The translations under genes and the position numbers were made by a program. Positions 18,150 to 28,312 of a stretch of 64,000 nucleotides of DNA are shown piece by piece. Position 1 is the stretch's first letter. Every line of letters starts with the position of its first letter. Origin of the DNA: Neobacillus niacini (GTDB lineage: Bacteria > Bacillota > Bacilli > Bacillales > Cytobacillaceae); NCBI RefSeq assembly GCF_023715785.1, contig NZ_JAMBOX010000008.1, forward strand, positions 173,320 to 237,319. The letters run 5' to 3'. The notes below the pieces were generated by a model, which was given only the letters and a program-made list of their open reading frames with translations, did no database searches and had not been told where the DNA came from.

Positions 18150-18640
18150 TTTTCTCCACCCTTCCCGCGTCTTATCGCCTGTCTGCCACGGAATAATAAT
18201 ACTTTAAAATGAGTTTGCTTCACGTTCATCACATGTGCTGCCTCAGTGTATGATAAGCCGTGAAAATCATGTAAAAGCACCGCAAATTTGTGTTTTTCCG
18301 GTAAGTCTTTTAACATGTTGATAATTTCTTGAACTTCTTCTTGTATTACAATCGTATCCGCTGGTGCTTTCCTTTTATCCAAAAAGGATAAGAAAAAGCT
18401 TTGTTCCTTTATCACCGTTCTTTTATGCTTACGATAGTGATCAATAAATGCATGATGCGCGACTGTGAATAACCATGTTTTTACCCTTTCCCCGCTGTAA
18501 TCCTCAATGTAAAGATAGGCACGGAGAAAAGTTTCTTGAACTAGGTCCTCGGCCATATGGTGGTCATGACAAAGAGAAAGGAGAAAGCGATAAATTTCAT
18601 GAAAATAGATATTATAAATGTCATCAAGATTCTCTTCCAT
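18146..18640 (-). CDS. ECF RNA polymerase sigma factor, pair 1
   Basis: 164 aa. Region 2 contains DHHMAEDLVQETFLRAY and the DNA-melting segment KTWLFTVAHHAFIDHYRKHKR. Region 4 is a helix-turn-helix near 125-155 (LSYTEAAHVMNVKQTHFKVL). This is the standard two-domain ECF layout, and the size is close to SigM/SigW. Start ATG at 18640 behind GGGAGGAG. Transcribed with its anti-sigma gene, and probably autoregulated from the promoter-like element 23 bp upstream. Confidence 0.9.
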   Translation of the reverse strand: MEENLDDIYNIYFHEIYRFLLSLCHDHHMAEDLVQETFLRAYLYIEDYSGERVKTWLFTVAHHAFIDHYRKHKRTVIKEQSFFLSFLDKRKAPADTIVIQEEVQEIINMLKDLPEKHKFAVLLHDFHGLSYTEAAHVMNVKQTHFKVLLFRGRQAIRRGKGGEK

Positions 18641-18662
18641 CTGCTCCTCCCTTCCCTAATAA

Positions 18663-18688
18663 AACGAATGGACATAAAAAAAGTAACA
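18663..18688 (-). promoter_or_regulatory. Candidate autoregulatory ECF promoter, pair 1
   Basis: TGTTAC at 18683-18688, a 16-base spacer with a T-run, and CGTT at 18663-18666 match the ECF-type -35 xGxxAC / -10 CGTx pattern. The element upstream of sigma pair 2 aligns with it. Inference from pattern and position only. Confidence 0.4.
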
Positions 18689-18942
18689 ATAAATATTCAA
18701 ATTTATCAAATCTTTTACAACAGCTACTATTCCATGTTTGCTGTTATAGTGGATGTAGGTAGGTGAACGGGAATGGATTATTTGGTTTGTATACAGCGAA
18801 CGCTTGATTACATGCTTTCAACCGGGCGTTCAAAAAGCATTATAGCGTTTCACCGAGGCAATATCGCCATGTAAAGAGAATATCCGGACCCTTACGAGGA
18901 AAAGCCTATCTTAATACAAATCTCTTTTCAGGAGGACATAAA

Positions 18943-19449
18943 ATGGAACCAAAATTAGTCACGAAACCTGCTTTTCACATCATTGGATACGAACTAAAAA
19001 CAAAAAATGAATACGGTCAGAACAATAAAGACATTCCTGAATTTTGGGAGCAGTACATGAGAAATAATTTGGGCTGTAACATTCCAAATCCTCTACACCC
19101 TAATGTGGAACTCGGCATTTGCACCGATTTTAATCCTGAAACAGGAGAGTTCGTTTATGTAATTGGAATGGAAGTGGAAGAGGGAACGCAAGCGGCTGAT
19201 GGAATGGTTTACAGAGATTTCCCAGAACTGGAATATGCGGTGTTCACTACACCAAAGTCAGATGAAGGATCGTTTGTCGCATCCATTCAGTCCACATGGA
19301 AATATATTTTTACAGAATGGTTCCCACAATCGGGTTATGAACATCATGGTTCCATTGAATTTGAACTATATGATGAAAGATGTTACGGTTCAGAGAACAA
19401 ACAAATTGACATCTACATCCCTGTAAAAAAACAGACCGTAAAGGCATAA
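18943..19449 (+). CDS. GyrI-like/AraC effector-binding domain protein
   Basis: 168 aa; start ATG at 18943 behind AGGAGGA. The sequence has the effector-binding pattern of integron-associated and AraC-type ligand domains: KPAFHIIGYELKTKNEYGQ at the start, an EFWEQYM helix, YVIGMEVEE in the middle, YAVFTTPKS, and a C-terminal IEFELYDERCYG ending in the strand IDIYIPVKK. It lacks a DNA-binding domain, so it acts as a small-molecule binding protein or decoy. No neighbours share its strand, so it is probably monocistronic. Confidence 0.8.
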   Translation: MEPKLVTKPAFHIIGYELKTKNEYGQNNKDIPEFWEQYMRNNLGCNIPNPLHPNVELGICTDFNPETGEFVYVIGMEVEEGTQAADGMVYRDFPELEYAVFTTPKSDEGSFVASIQSTWKYIFTEWFPQSGYEHHGSIEFELYDERCYGSENKQIDIYIPVKKQTVKA

Positions 19450-19515
19450 AAAAAGTGCCTGGTGTCACTACCCGTATATCCATAAATTACAGGTAGTGAC
19501 AATGGCATTTTCTAT
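19449..19515. repeat. GTGCC-type dispersed hairpin repeat, copy 2
   Basis: Immediately after the stop at 19449, a run of A and AGTGCCT leads into GTCACTACC...GGTAGTGAC, a 9-bp perfect inverted repeat with a loop of about 17 nt. It is related to the unit at 15148-15220 and probably also serves as the terminator of the gene before it. Confidence 0.6.
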
Positions 19516-19537
19516 ATTTTATAGAAGGAATACGCAT

Positions 19538-19708
19538 CTATGGCCCTCTTGTAATAACGAAAAATCCCCTCTTGTCTTTTTCTTCAATACCCAAGCTAAA
19601 ATGATCCCCCAAACCCATTAAAATAAAGCCAATATGTATATACCAGTAATCAATAAAAAACTCCCATTGAAGTCGGTAAATTTCTGTCAACCTGTCAAAA
19701 TAGCCCAT
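19538..19708 (-). CDS. Small ORF of unknown status
   Basis: 56 codons from an ATG at 19708 with a weak GGTAAGG site. The predicted peptide opens MGYFDRLTEIYRLQWEFFI and is rich in aromatic residues. It could be a real small membrane-associated peptide, a gene remnant or chance. The rest of 19515-19860 carries no other feature that I can support. Confidence 0.22.
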   Translation of the reverse strand: MGYFDRLTEIYRLQWEFFIDYWYIHIGFILMGLGDHFSLGIEEKDKRGFFVITRGP

Positions 19709-19867
19709 TACCTTACCATGAAACTTTTAGATTTTTATTTTCCATCCATAAAAAATTTGGAACAGAACAGATTGAAAAAATCTGCACAGTCCACTTATGT
19801 CTATGGTCTTGAATTTTTGCTGGAAAAATGTTATTATTTTTTCAATATTAAATAAATGTTTACGGAG

Positions 19868-19917
19868 GAGTCTGTCACCAAAGGGATACTTATGCCCTTT
19901 GATGACGGACTCTTTTT
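19868..19917 (+). terminator. Strong hairpin with T-tail upstream of mrpA
   Basis: An 18-bp nearly perfect stem (19868-19885 with 19895-19912; one mismatch) and 9-nt loop followed by TTTTT. It lies 420 bp after the preceding plus-strand gene and 150 bp before mrpA. It may end that transcript, or act as a leader attenuator of the Mrp operon. Confidence 0.7.
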
Positions 19918-20067
19918 GCATTTTTTTAAGATTTAACACAAATGATAAAAAATGGGGGTAGCGTGATCTTGATAACAAATTAATTTCGAAACTATTTTTT
20001 TGATTAAGTTTAACAAGTTTAATTCTGAATGATGATAACTTTGTTATAGCATAAGGAGGATTTTGTA

Positions 20068-22473
20068 TTGTCATATCTGCATTTGGCGATTATTTCGCCG
20101 CTGTTATTTTCTGTATTTATACCCATTTTCTATAAAAAGTTTATTCGCATTCATACTGGATGGTTTGTTCTTCCACTGCCTATTCTTTTGTTTATCTATT
20201 TTCTTTCCACCATTCCCAAAATAACAAATCGTCAGACGGTGACGGAAACATTCAATTGGATTCCTTCTTTAGGGGTAAATTTCACAGCTAAAGTGGATGG
20301 TCTCGGCCTTTTATTTGCCCTTTTGATCACCGGAATCGGAGCTTTAGTCGTTTTTTATTCGATTTATTACTTAGCGAAGGAAAAAGAAAGGCTCAATACC
20401 TTCTATGTCTATCTATTGCTTTTTATGGGGGCTATGCTTGGTGTTGTTTTATCGGATAACTTGATTGTCATGTATGCCTTCTGGGAGTTAACAAGCTTCT
20501 CTTCCTTTCTATTAATCGGCTACTGGCATGAACGTGAGAAATCACGGTATGGTGCACAGAAATCCATGTTGATTACCGTGTTCGGCGGTCTGGCGATGCT
20601 AGGTGGAATCATCCTTTTATACATCATGACAGGTACATTTAGTATTACCGAAATCGTTGCTCAATCTGGTGACATATTTCATCACTCATTATTTTTACCT
20701 GCATTGATTTGCGTTTTGCTTGGCGCATTTACCAAATCAGCTCAGTTTCCTTTCTATATTTGGCTTCCAGATGCCATGGAAGCACCTACACCTGTAAGTG
20801 CTTATTTACATTCAGCCACAATGGTTAAGGCTGGTATTTATTTAGTTGCACGATTAACTCCAGTGTTTGGAGCATCAAGTGTCTGGTTTTGGCTGGTTGC
20901 AGGAGTGGGGATTATTACGTTAATTTGGGGATCCGTGTTCGCCATCAGGCAAACAGATTTAAAGGGCATTCTTGCTTTTTCAACAGTGAGTCAGCTTGGA
21001 CTGATTATGTCTTTGCTCGGCGTCGGCTCTGCGGCTCTTCACTACGAAGCGCTAAGTGAAAATATTTTTACAGTTGCTATTACAGCCGCCATTTTCCATT
21101 TAATTAATCATGCAACATTCAAAGGGAGCTTGTTCATGGCTGCCGGAATTGTCGATCACGAAACCGGAACCAGAGATATTCGGAAACTGGGCGGTCTTAT
21201 GCCATTTATGCCGATTACTTTTACGATTTCCATTATAGGAGCTTTCTCCATGGCAGGCCTTCCTCCATTTAATGGGTTCCTTAGCAAAGAGATGTTCTTT
21301 ACAGCCATGGTTAGAGTAACGCAAATGGATATTTTCAACCTTGAAACCTTGGGAATTTTATTTCCTGTTATTGCGTGGGTTGCTAGTGTCTTCACGTTTA
21401 TTTATAGTATGATTTTGGTTTTCAAAACATTTACAGGAAAATATCAGCCTGAAAAGCTGGACAAGAAGCCGCATGAAGCGCCTTTAGGCATGTTAATACC
21501 TCCTGTCATTCTTATATCGCTTGTCGTCATTTTTGGCTTTTTTCCAAACCTGTTATCGGAAAGTCTGATTTCACCGGCTATGGCTGCGATTCTTCCAAGT
21601 CTGTTAAATGCAGGCGGAGAATTTGTGGTTCACATATCATTCTGGCACGGCTTTACGATTGAACTCTTTATGACATTGGGTGTCATCTTATTAGGAATCA
21701 CCCTTTATAAAACCTTGCCGAAATGGAAAAGGATGTACGATCTCGTTCCGGAAAAGCTGTCTCTGTTCCGTTTTTACGATCGCCTTTTGGAATGGTCTCA
21801 GTCTGGTTCTTATAAAGTCACAAACAAATATATGACCGGTTCCATCCACTCCTATCTCGTCTATATATTGGCTTTCTTTATTTTCAGCTTAACAGTCACA
21901 CTCTTTTGGAAGGATGCCTTTAAACTTGATACAGGCAATGTCTCTTCTATTGGGATTTATGAATGGGTACTCGCCATATTTGTAGTGGTCGGCTCAATCA
22001 GCATTTTATTTATCAAATCTAGAATGACTTCCATTATTCTGCTAGGTGCTGTAGGATATACCGTTTCACTGTTCTACGTCCTCTTTAGAGCACCGGATTT
22101 GGCTTTAACCCAGCTGGTGATTGAAACGATTTCAGTTGCTCTGTTTTTAGTCTGTTTCTACCACTTGCCAAAATTACAGCGATATGAAACGCGGATGAGA
22201 TTTAAACTCACAAATGCCCTTATTTCGGTTGGAGTAGGTGCAGTTGTCACCGCAATCGCTCTTTCCGCCCACGGCAATAAACTGTTTGAGGCGATCTCGA
22301 AATACTATGTGGAAAATACGTACGAAAAAGCAGCCGGACAAAATATGGTCAACGTCATTCTGGTAGACTTTCGCGGCTTCGATACCCTTTTTGAAATTAC
22401 TGTACTTGCTATTGCCTCATTGGGTATTTATGGAATGATTAAATTAAGATTGAACAGGAGGAAAGAAAGTTGA
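20068..22473 (+). CDS. mrpA: Na+/H+ antiporter subunit A (Mrp complex)
   Basis: 801 aa, the same length I recall for Bacillus subtilis MrpA. Starts at TTG 20068 with AAGGAGGA 7 bases upstream. About 20 membrane spans: an N-terminal NuoL-like proton-channel core (FYIWLPDAMEAPTPVSAYLH near 228; lysine and glutamate residues within membrane helices) and the MrpA-specific C-terminal MrpB-like extension. Mrp complexes export Na+ in exchange for H+ and support alkali and salt tolerance. First gene of a seven-gene operon with overlapping junctions. Confidence 0.97.
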   Translation: MSYLHLAIISPLLFSVFIPIFYKKFIRIHTGWFVLPLPILLFIYFLSTIPKITNRQTVTETFNWIPSLGVNFTAKVDGLGLLFALLITGIGALVVFYSIYYLAKEKERLNTFYVYLLLFMGAMLGVVLSDNLIVMYAFWELTSFSSFLLIGYWHEREKSRYGAQKSMLITVFGGLAMLGGIILLYIMTGTFSITEIVAQSGDIFHHSLFLPALICVLLGAFTKSAQFPFYIWLPDAMEAPTPVSAYLHSATMVKAGIYLVARLTPVFGASSVWFWLVAGVGIITLIWGSVFAIRQTDLKGILAFSTVSQLGLIMSLLGVGSAALHYEALSENIFTVAITAAIFHLINHATFKGSLFMAAGIVDHETGTRDIRKLGGLMPFMPITFTISIIGAFSMAGLPPFNGFLSKEMFFTAMVRVTQMDIFNLETLGILFPVIAWVASVFTFIYSMILVFKTFTGKYQPEKLDKKPHEAPLGMLIPPVILISLVVIFGFFPNLLSESLISPAMAAILPSLLNAGGEFVVHISFWHGFTIELFMTLGVILLGITLYKTLPKWKRMYDLVPEKLSLFRFYDRLLEWSQSGSYKVTNKYMTGSIHSYLVYILAFFIFSLTVTLFWKDAFKLDTGNVSSIGIYEWVLAIFVVVGSISILFIKSRMTSIILLGAVGYTVSLFYVLFRAPDLALTQLVIETISVALFLVCFYHLPKLQRYETRMRFKLTNALISVGVGAVVTAIALSAHGNKLFEAISKYYVENTYEKAAGQNMVNVILVDFRGFDTLFEITVLAIASLGIYGMIKLRLNRRKES

Positions 22474-22895
22474 AAAAGACAAACAATATTATTCTCGAAT
22501 CAGCAATAACCTTGTTGCTTTTTTTCATCGTCCTCTTTTCAGTCTATATTTTTACGGCCGGCCACTATTATCCGGGCGGAGGCTTTATTGGCGGATTAAT
22601 GACAGCAGGAGCGATTGTGCTCTTATTAATTACCTATGATATTAAAACGGTGCAGCAGATTTTGCCTGTTAACTATCGAATCATCACGGCGATCGGGTTA
22701 TTATTTGCCATTGGAACAAGTGCAGGCGCTCTTTTCTTTGATGTTCCATTTTTAACACATGTGTTCACACATGTCGACCTGCCTGTTCTAGGAGACATAT
22801 CTCTTCATACAGCTACACTCTTTGACTTAGGCGTTTATTTTGTTGTTGTCGGTGTGACGATGACCATTATTCTAACGATTGGAGAGGATGAATAA
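22470..22895 (+). CDS. mrpB: Na+/H+ antiporter subunit B
   Basis: 141 aa, four membrane spans. TTG start at 22470 overlaps the mrpA stop by 4 bp. The segment [19 protein letters not shown] near residue 30 is characteristic of the MnhB domain. Required for antiporter assembly; found only with the other Mrp subunits. Confidence 0.95.
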   Translation: MKKTNNIILESAITLLLFFIVLFSVYIFTAGHYYPGGGFIGGLMTAGAIVLLLITYDIKTVQQILPVNYRIITAIGLLFAIGTSAGALFFDVPFLTHVFTHVDLPVLGDISLHTATLFDLGVYFVVVGVTMTIILTIGEDE

Positions 22896-23236
22896 TGGAA
22901 ATATTAATGGCATTTGTCATTGGCATTTTATTTATGTCAGCCACCTATTTAATGCTGTCAAAAAGTTTATTGCGGATCATTATCGGGACAGGTTTATTGA
23001 GTCACGGCGCACATCTTCTCATTTTGACAATGGGCGGGTTAAAAAGAGGTTCCGCACCTTTACTTGGAGAACATGCAGAACACTACACAGATCCGCTGCC
23101 ACAGGCCTTAATTTTAACGGCAATCGTAATTAGCTTTGGCGTAACAGCCTTTTTCTTAGTTTTAGCTTACAGGTCCTACCAGGAACTGGGTACGGATAAT
23201 GTGGAAGACATGAAAGGAACAGAACCAAATGACTAA
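22895..23236 (+). CDS. mrpC: Na+/H+ antiporter subunit C
   Basis: 113 aa, three membrane spans, homologous to the NuoK subunit of complex I. The membrane motif [16 protein letters not shown] and the [13 protein letters not shown] segment are typical. Its ATG overlaps the mrpB stop (TAATG). Confidence 0.95.
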   Translation: MEILMAFVIGILFMSATYLMLSKSLLRIIIGTGLLSHGAHLLILTMGGLKRGSAPLLGEHAEHYTDPLPQALILTAIVISFGVTAFFLVLAYRSYQELGTDNVEDMKGTEPND

Positions 23237-24719
23237 TTTAATTATTTTACCCATTTTAATCCCTCTGTTAACAGGGGCGGTATTAATTTGCCTGAATAAA
23301 AGCATTATGGCTCAGCGCATTGTCGCTGTTTTCTCATCCATTGCAGCCATGACGGCCTCTTTCTTCATCATTAAGAAAGTTCATGCTGATGGGGTGCAAG
23401 CTCTTAATATGGGAAGCTGGGATGCTCCATTCGGTATTACATTAGTTTCCGATATGTTCTCTGCCTTATTGGTATTCACGACAAACATCATTGCGTTTGT
23501 TTGTCTGCTTTACTCCTTTAAATCGATTGGAGATCAACGTGAAAAACATTACTATTACCCCGTTTTTTTCTTTTTATTAGTCGGGGTCAACGGCGCCTTT
23601 ACGACGGGGGATATCTTTAATCTTTTTGTCTTTTTTGAAGTCATGCTCATGTCCTCATATGTCCTGTTGGTACTGGGTGGAACAAAGATTCAATTAAGGG
23701 AATCCATCAAATATTTACTAGTAAATGTGATTTCGTCTGCTCTATTTGTCATTGCGGTTGCCTATTTATATTCTGTTGTCGGCACACTAAATATGGCCCA
23801 TATTTCAGAACGAATTGACGAATTAAGCGGTAACGGAATGCCTGGTATTATAACCGTCATTGCCGTGATGTTTTTAATTGTCTTTGGCTTAAAAGGGGCG
23901 ATTTTCCCGCTCTTCTTTTGGATGCCAGGCTCTTATTATGCACCACCAGCACCTGTATTGGCTCTTTTCGGCGCATTATTAACAAAAGTCGGGGTTTATT
24001 CCATCACTAGAACGTATACACTGTTTTTTTATCATGATCAAGAGTTTACTTTCCAACTCTTATCCATTTTAGCGATTCTCTCGATTGTAGTTGGAGTCAT
24101 TGGGGCCATAGCCTATTGGGACATTAAGAAAATCGTTATTTATAATATCATTGTAGCCGTTGGTGTGATTCTTTATGGCGTGTCTGTCATGAGTCCTGAT
24201 TCGTTAACTGGATCCGTGTACTATTTGGTCCATGACATGATCATTAAAGCAGCATTGTTTCTACTGGTTGGCATTATGATCTCGATAACAGGAACATCTA
24301 ATTTGAATCATTTCAGTGGTCTAATTCGGAGATACCCCGTTCTTGCCTGGACCTTCTTTGTTGCCGCTTTAGCACTTGCCGGGATTCCTCCTTTAAGCGG
24401 ATTCGTTGGTAAACTACTCATTGTAAAAGGAGGATTTGAAGAACAGAGCTTTTTGGGTGCGGCAATCGTCTTAATGTCTAGTTTGCTTGTATTGTTTTCT
24501 ATTATGAAAATATTTATAAACGGTTTTTGGGGGCAACAACCAGCTGATAAAGGCGAAGTAAAAGCACCTATAAAATGGCTTCTTGTCTCCCCAGTCATTT
24601 TAGTTGCGATTTCTGCCCTTTTTGGGATTAATTCTGAAGCTTTTTTGCCTTATATTTCCCAGGCAGCTGATACATTATTAAATCCTGATATATACATTAA
24701 AGCTGTCTTAAAGGAGTGA
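23229..24719 (+). CDS. mrpD: Na+/H+ antiporter subunit D
   Basis: 496 aa, about 14 membrane spans, a NuoN/NuoM-like antiporter unit. Visible signatures include the membrane glutamate in [18 protein letters not shown], the lysine in [20 protein letters not shown] and [17 protein letters not shown]. Together with MrpA it forms the proton-conducting membrane arm. Overlaps mrpC by 8 bp, indicating coupled translation. Confidence 0.96.
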   Translation: MTNLIILPILIPLLTGAVLICLNKSIMAQRIVAVFSSIAAMTASFFIIKKVHADGVQALNMGSWDAPFGITLVSDMFSALLVFTTNIIAFVCLLYSFKSIGDQREKHYYYPVFFFLLVGVNGAFTTGDIFNLFVFFEVMLMSSYVLLVLGGTKIQLRESIKYLLVNVISSALFVIAVAYLYSVVGTLNMAHISERIDELSGNGMPGIITVIAVMFLIVFGLKGAIFPLFFWMPGSYYAPPAPVLALFGALLTKVGVYSITRTYTLFFYHDQEFTFQLLSILAILSIVVGVIGAIAYWDIKKIVIYNIIVAVGVILYGVSVMSPDSLTGSVYYLVHDMIIKAALFLLVGIMISITGTSNLNHFSGLIRRYPVLAWTFFVAALALAGIPPLSGFVGKLLIVKGGFEEQSFLGAAIVLMSSLLVLFSIMKIFINGFWGQQPADKGEVKAPIKWLLVSPVILVAISALFGINSEAFLPYISQAADTLLNPDIYIKAVLKE

Positions 24720-24724
24720 TTAGA

Positions 24725-25201
24725 ATGGCATTTCAAATTTTATTAAATATGGTCCTGGCCTATTTATGGATGTTTATTAAAGTTTCTTTTGATCCCAATA
24801 GCTTTGTGAAAGGTTATTTATTCGGGCTGCTTATCATATTCGTTCTTAGACGTTTTTTTAAAAGCCGCTTTTACCTTTTTAGAATTTGGTCCTTTATCAA
24901 GCTTTCCTTTATCTTTTTAAGAGAACTTATTCTATCTAATATCGCGATTGTCAAAATCGTGTTAAAACCAAAATTAGATATGCGTCCTGGCATCTTCGCC
25001 TTACAAACCGATTTAACTAAGGATTGGCAAATCACCCTATTATCCAGTTTGATTACCTTAACGCCAGGCACGTTAGTCATCGACGTTTCAGAAGACAATA
25101 AAATCTTATTTGTTCATGCGATGGACATTGGGGAAGTAGAAGAGGAAATCAACAGTATTAAAAATACGTTTGAGAAAGCTATTTTGGAGGTGAGCAGGTA
25201 A
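24725..25201 (+). CDS. mrpE: Na+/H+ antiporter subunit E
   Basis: 158 aa from the ATG at 24725, which has AAGGAG 8 bases upstream; the in-frame GTG at 24716 overlaps the ribosome site. Two or three N-terminal membrane spans precede a cytoplasmic domain with LLSSLITLTPGTLVIDV, the MnhE hallmark. Confidence 0.94.
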   Translation: MAFQILLNMVLAYLWMFIKVSFDPNSFVKGYLFGLLIIFVLRRFFKSRFYLFRIWSFIKLSFIFLRELILSNIAIVKIVLKPKLDMRPGIFALQTDLTKDWQITLLSSLITLTPGTLVIDVSEDNKILFVHAMDIGEVEEEINSIKNTFEKAILEVSR

Positions 25202-25485
25202 TGCTTGACATTGTCATACGAATTGCTTTACTATGCTGCTCCCTGTCGATGCTCGGACTTATATACCGGGTTATTAAGGGTCCTACCGTACCAGACCGGG
25301 TCATTGCTTTAGATGCAATCGGAGTGAATCTTTTGGCCATTACGGCTCTTATCTCGATTGTAATAAAATCTAAATCATTTCTTGAAATTATCCTTCTACT
25401 GGGGATTCTTGCTTTTATAGGAACGATTGCATTTGCCAAGTATTTGGAAAAGGGGGTTATTATTGAACGTGAGCGTACTCGTTAA
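25201..25485 (+). CDS. mrpF: Na+/H+ antiporter subunit F
   Basis: 94 aa, three membrane spans, with [20 protein letters not shown] near residue 20 as in MnhF proteins. The ATG overlaps the mrpE stop by one base. Confidence 0.95.
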   Translation: MLDIVIRIALLCCSLSMLGLIYRVIKGPTVPDRVIALDAIGVNLLAITALISIVIKSKSFLEIILLLGILAFIGTIAFAKYLEKGVIIERERTR

Positions 25486-25837
25486 TTTTCTTATTGGTTT
25501 TTTTATTCTTGCTGGTGCCCTGTTATGTCTGATTGCTACATTTGGCGTCATCAGACTCCCGGACGTGTATACAAGAAACCATGCAGCATCGAAAGCGGCA
25601 ACATTAGGAGTCATGTTTATTCTACTGGGAACTTTTATCTATTTTTATGCCCTTGAAGGACATGTAAATTCCCGTATTTTATTAGGAATTGTCTTTCTCT
25701 TTATGACCTCTCCCATTTCCGGACATTTAATTAACAGAGCAGCCTATAATACGAGCGTACCACTTTGGGATAAAAGTATTAGAGACGATTTAAAGGAATA
25801 TAATAAAAAAAGGATGAAAAAATCATCTGTGGAATAA
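25463..25837 (+). CDS. mrpG: Na+/H+ antiporter subunit G
   Basis: 124 aa from TTG 25463, with AGGGGG about 7 bases upstream; a longer in-frame extension starting within mrpF is not supported. Three membrane spans, with [18 protein letters not shown] near 36 typical of MnhG. Overlaps mrpF by 23 bp in another frame and ends the operon at a strong terminator. Confidence 0.94.
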   Translation: MNVSVLVNFLIGFFILAGALLCLIATFGVIRLPDVYTRNHAASKAATLGVMFILLGTFIYFYALEGHVNSRILLGIVFLFMTSPISGHLINRAAYNTSVPLWDKSIRDDLKEYNKKRMKKSSVE

Positions 25838-25848
25838 AAATAGGAGTG

Positions 25849-25887
25849 AAAAAAGTGTTCCAAGAATGAACTTGGAACACTTTTTTT
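25849..25887. terminator. Bidirectional terminator, mrp operon and convergent gene
   Basis: A 10-bp perfect stem (25855-25864 with 25871-25880) and 6-nt loop flanked by A6 on the left and T7 on the right. It can therefore stop both mrp and the convergent minus-strand small gene whose stop is at 25889. Confidence 0.9.
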
Positions 25888-25888
25888 A

Positions 25889-26149
25889 TTATTTTTCAAT
25901 TCGAACATATTCCCTTGGCTTAAATGGTTTATGTAATTTCGGTTTGGCAGTTAATCCCTGGGAGTTTACATACGTATTCAACGTATTATTTTGAATACTT
26001 AATGGAACCCTGTTCAAGTTATTAGGAGGAGATTCCACTTTATAATCACTGTATTCTGGATTATTGTTTTGCTGCCATAACCAAGCTGCTGAAAATAAAA
26101 GTAAAAAGATAGATAAACTTACGATGATTTTGACTTTGATTATGCACAA
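25889..26149 (-). CDS. Small membrane-anchored protein of unknown function
   Basis: 86 aa. One hydrophobic segment near residues 5-25 (VKIIVSLSIFLLLFSAAWLW) followed by a polar, Asn/Pro-rich extracytoplasmic tail that ends KPREYVRIEK. The start is a TTG at 26149 close behind GGAGG; no better start is visible. I do not recognise the family. It shares a terminator with the mrp operon and lies upstream of a BCCT transporter gene without obvious linkage. Confidence 0.55.
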   Translation of the reverse strand: MCIIKVKIIVSLSIFLLLFSAAWLWQQNNNPEYSDYKVESPPNNLNRVPLSIQNNTLNTYVNSQGLTAKPKLHKPFKPREYVRIEK

Positions 26150-26223
26150 ACACCTCCATCAAGAGTTAGTTTGTGCTATAAAATGCAATATTATGCAGAA
26201 AAAACATCTCTCCGGTATTTTCT

Positions 26224-27741
26224 TTAGGCATTATTTTTACCTGATTTTGGTTTGAAATATAACCCAAGTTCCTTTTTTTCCTTTGTTAATGAGCGGTAAA
26301 GTGAAACCATCATTAATACAATGATAAATGAGAATGGGAATGCTGCAGCAATTAATGCATTTTGAAGTGCTTGTAATCCACCACTATATAAAAGAATTAA
26401 TGCCACAGCAGACTGGGCAATACCCCAAGATAATTTTACAGAATTGGGCGGTGTTAGTGACCCATATGTAGTTTGCATTCCAAGGACGAATGTTGCTGAG
26501 TCGGCCGAAGTGATAAAGAATGTACAGACAAGCGCGATGGCTATTGCTGAAAGAACAGTCGACCACGGGAATTCATTAAAGATGGCAAATAAGACTTCCT
26601 CATTGGCGAATTTCGTTAAATCTACATTGCCGGCATTCTGAACATCTATCCCTGAAGTACCAAACACGGCAAACCACAAAAAGCTCACAAGGGTCGGAAG
26701 CAATAAAACACCAATGATAAATTCACGAATGGTCCTGCCCCTTGATACACGTGCAATAAAGATGCCAACAAATGGGGACCATGAAATCCACCATGCCCAA
26801 TAAAAGATGGTCCACCCATTAATCCAAGAGCGATGTTCTTCATTAAGAGGAGCTATTCTGAAACTCATTTGAACAATATTTTGAATATATCCACCGATTG
26901 TATCTGTAAACATGTTTAATATTAGAATGGTGGGTCCTGTAACAAACATTAATATAAATAAGGCAATCGCCAAAAGCATATTCGCGTTACTTAAATATTT
27001 GATTCCTTTTCCTAATCCAGTCCATGCAGATATCATAAAAAGAATTGTAACCACAGCAACAATGATCAACTGAATGGTGAAATTATTTGGTATTCCAAAT
27101 AAAAAGGATAACCCCCCATTAATTTGTGCTGCACCAAAACCTAAAGTTGTCGCAACCCCAATTACTGTAGCAAAAACTGCCAATACATCTACAGCTGTTC
27201 CTAGAGGTCCTTCCATTCTTTTTCCTAGTACGGGCTTTAGTGTAACTGAAATGAGGCCTGGTTCATCTCTGCGAAATTGATAATAAGCTAACGCCAGGGC
27301 AACAATTGCGTATATCGCCCACGCATGAATTCCCCAGTGGAAGAATGTGAATCTCATTGCTTCCTTCTGAGCAGCAGGGGTTCCACCCTCTGCTAATGGA
27401 GGATGAACAAAGTGAGAAAGTGGTTCCGCGGCTCCCCAAAATACAAGACCAATACCCATACCTGCACTAAATAACATCGCAAACCATGATACATTTGAAA
27501 ACTCTGGCCTATCACCGGACTTCCCTAATCTAATCGCCCCAACAGGACTAAAAATAAGAAAAATACAAAATATGACAATGATTGAAACCAATATTAAATA
27601 ATACCACCCAAAGGCGTTTGTAAGAAACTCCTGCAGGTTTCCTGTTGCTTCTTCAAAACTTTTGGGCGCCGTCACGCCAAATACGACTGCAGCGAGGACA
27701 ATCGCAATGGAAATCCAATAAACGTTTGATATTTTTTTCAT
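26224..27741 (-). CDS. BCCT-family betaine/choline/carnitine transporter
   Basis: 505 aa with 12 membrane spans. The BCCT signatures are visible: [18 protein letters not shown] near residue 95, the tryptophan-rich [19 protein letters not shown] near 310 and [13 protein letters not shown] near 400. Such carriers import glycine betaine or related osmolytes with Na+ (OpuD-like). The C-terminal cytoplasmic tail is short, so osmotic gating through a long C-terminus, as in BetP, is unlikely. The substrate is not certain. Probably monocistronic. Confidence 0.93.
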   Translation of the reverse strand: MKKISNVYWISIAIVLAAVVFGVTAPKSFEEATGNLQEFLTNAFGWYYLILVSIIVIFCIFLIFSPVGAIRLGKSGDRPEFSNVSWFAMLFSAGMGIGLVFWGAAEPLSHFVHPPLAEGGTPAAQKEAMRFTFFHWGIHAWAIYAIVALALAYYQFRRDEPGLISVTLKPVLGKRMEGPLGTAVDVLAVFATVIGVATTLGFGAAQINGGLSFLFGIPNNFTIQLIIVAVVTILFMISAWTGLGKGIKYLSNANMLLAIALFILMFVTGPTILILNMFTDTIGGYIQNIVQMSFRIAPLNEEHRSWINGWTIFYWAWWISWSPFVGIFIARVSRGRTIREFIIGVLLLPTLVSFLWFAVFGTSGIDVQNAGNVDLTKFANEEVLFAIFNEFPWSTVLSAIAIALVCTFFITSADSATFVLGMQTTYGSLTPPNSVKLSWGIAQSAVALILLYSGGLQALQNALIAAAFPFSFIIVLMMVSLYRSLTKEKKELGLYFKPKSGKNNA

Positions 27742-28312
27742 CGAATGCTCCCTTCTTCATGAAAGTAAATGTCCAATCCTCCATTAAAGGAGATCGGAAC
27801 GATTCCTTTTTTCGACAAAGAATTTACTATCTCAGTGTAGTATAAATAAAAACCGATATCTACTAATAGGTATTATCTCCAGCCTTTCAAGAACGATGTA
27901 AAAGGTATGCTATGAATCCTACGTGCAGCTTGACCCCTTACAAATTGAACAGACTTACTTAATTGTGAAATCCGGAAAGTCTTGCGAGCCAGTCTCTAAG
28001 CATTGAATTCGACGGCAACGATTTTTTGGGGGGCGTTATAGCTATATGCGATCGGGGAGTTGTTTTTTCCAATACGAATTATTGCCAAAAGTGAAATTAG
28101 AGAGTAGTTAATAAGGAAGAAATCGTCATCAATTTTATTAATAATGACCGTTGTCTCCAACAAGGTGTGGGGAGATAGGAATAGAAAAGAAAGGAAAGTG
28201 CCACAGTATCCACCCGAACTATGTCTACCAAATCATCAGTATACTACCATGAAGCAAAGAGGATCTTTAAACACAAATAAAGAACTGGTTACCCCAGTTC
28301 TCAATTACTGCT
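27742..28312. other. 570-bp intergenic region, no supported gene
   Basis: Between the BCCT start and the last GerPA/PF-like gene. Apart from the BCCT upstream region, I see only short frames. One at about 27973-28101 has protein-like composition but no start and no recognised homology. Possible remnant DNA. Confidence 0.4.

Noticed and set aside
19634..19855. 73-codon plus-strand frame before mrpA
   Set aside because: Low-complexity AT-rich translation without a ribosome site, ending next to the hairpin.
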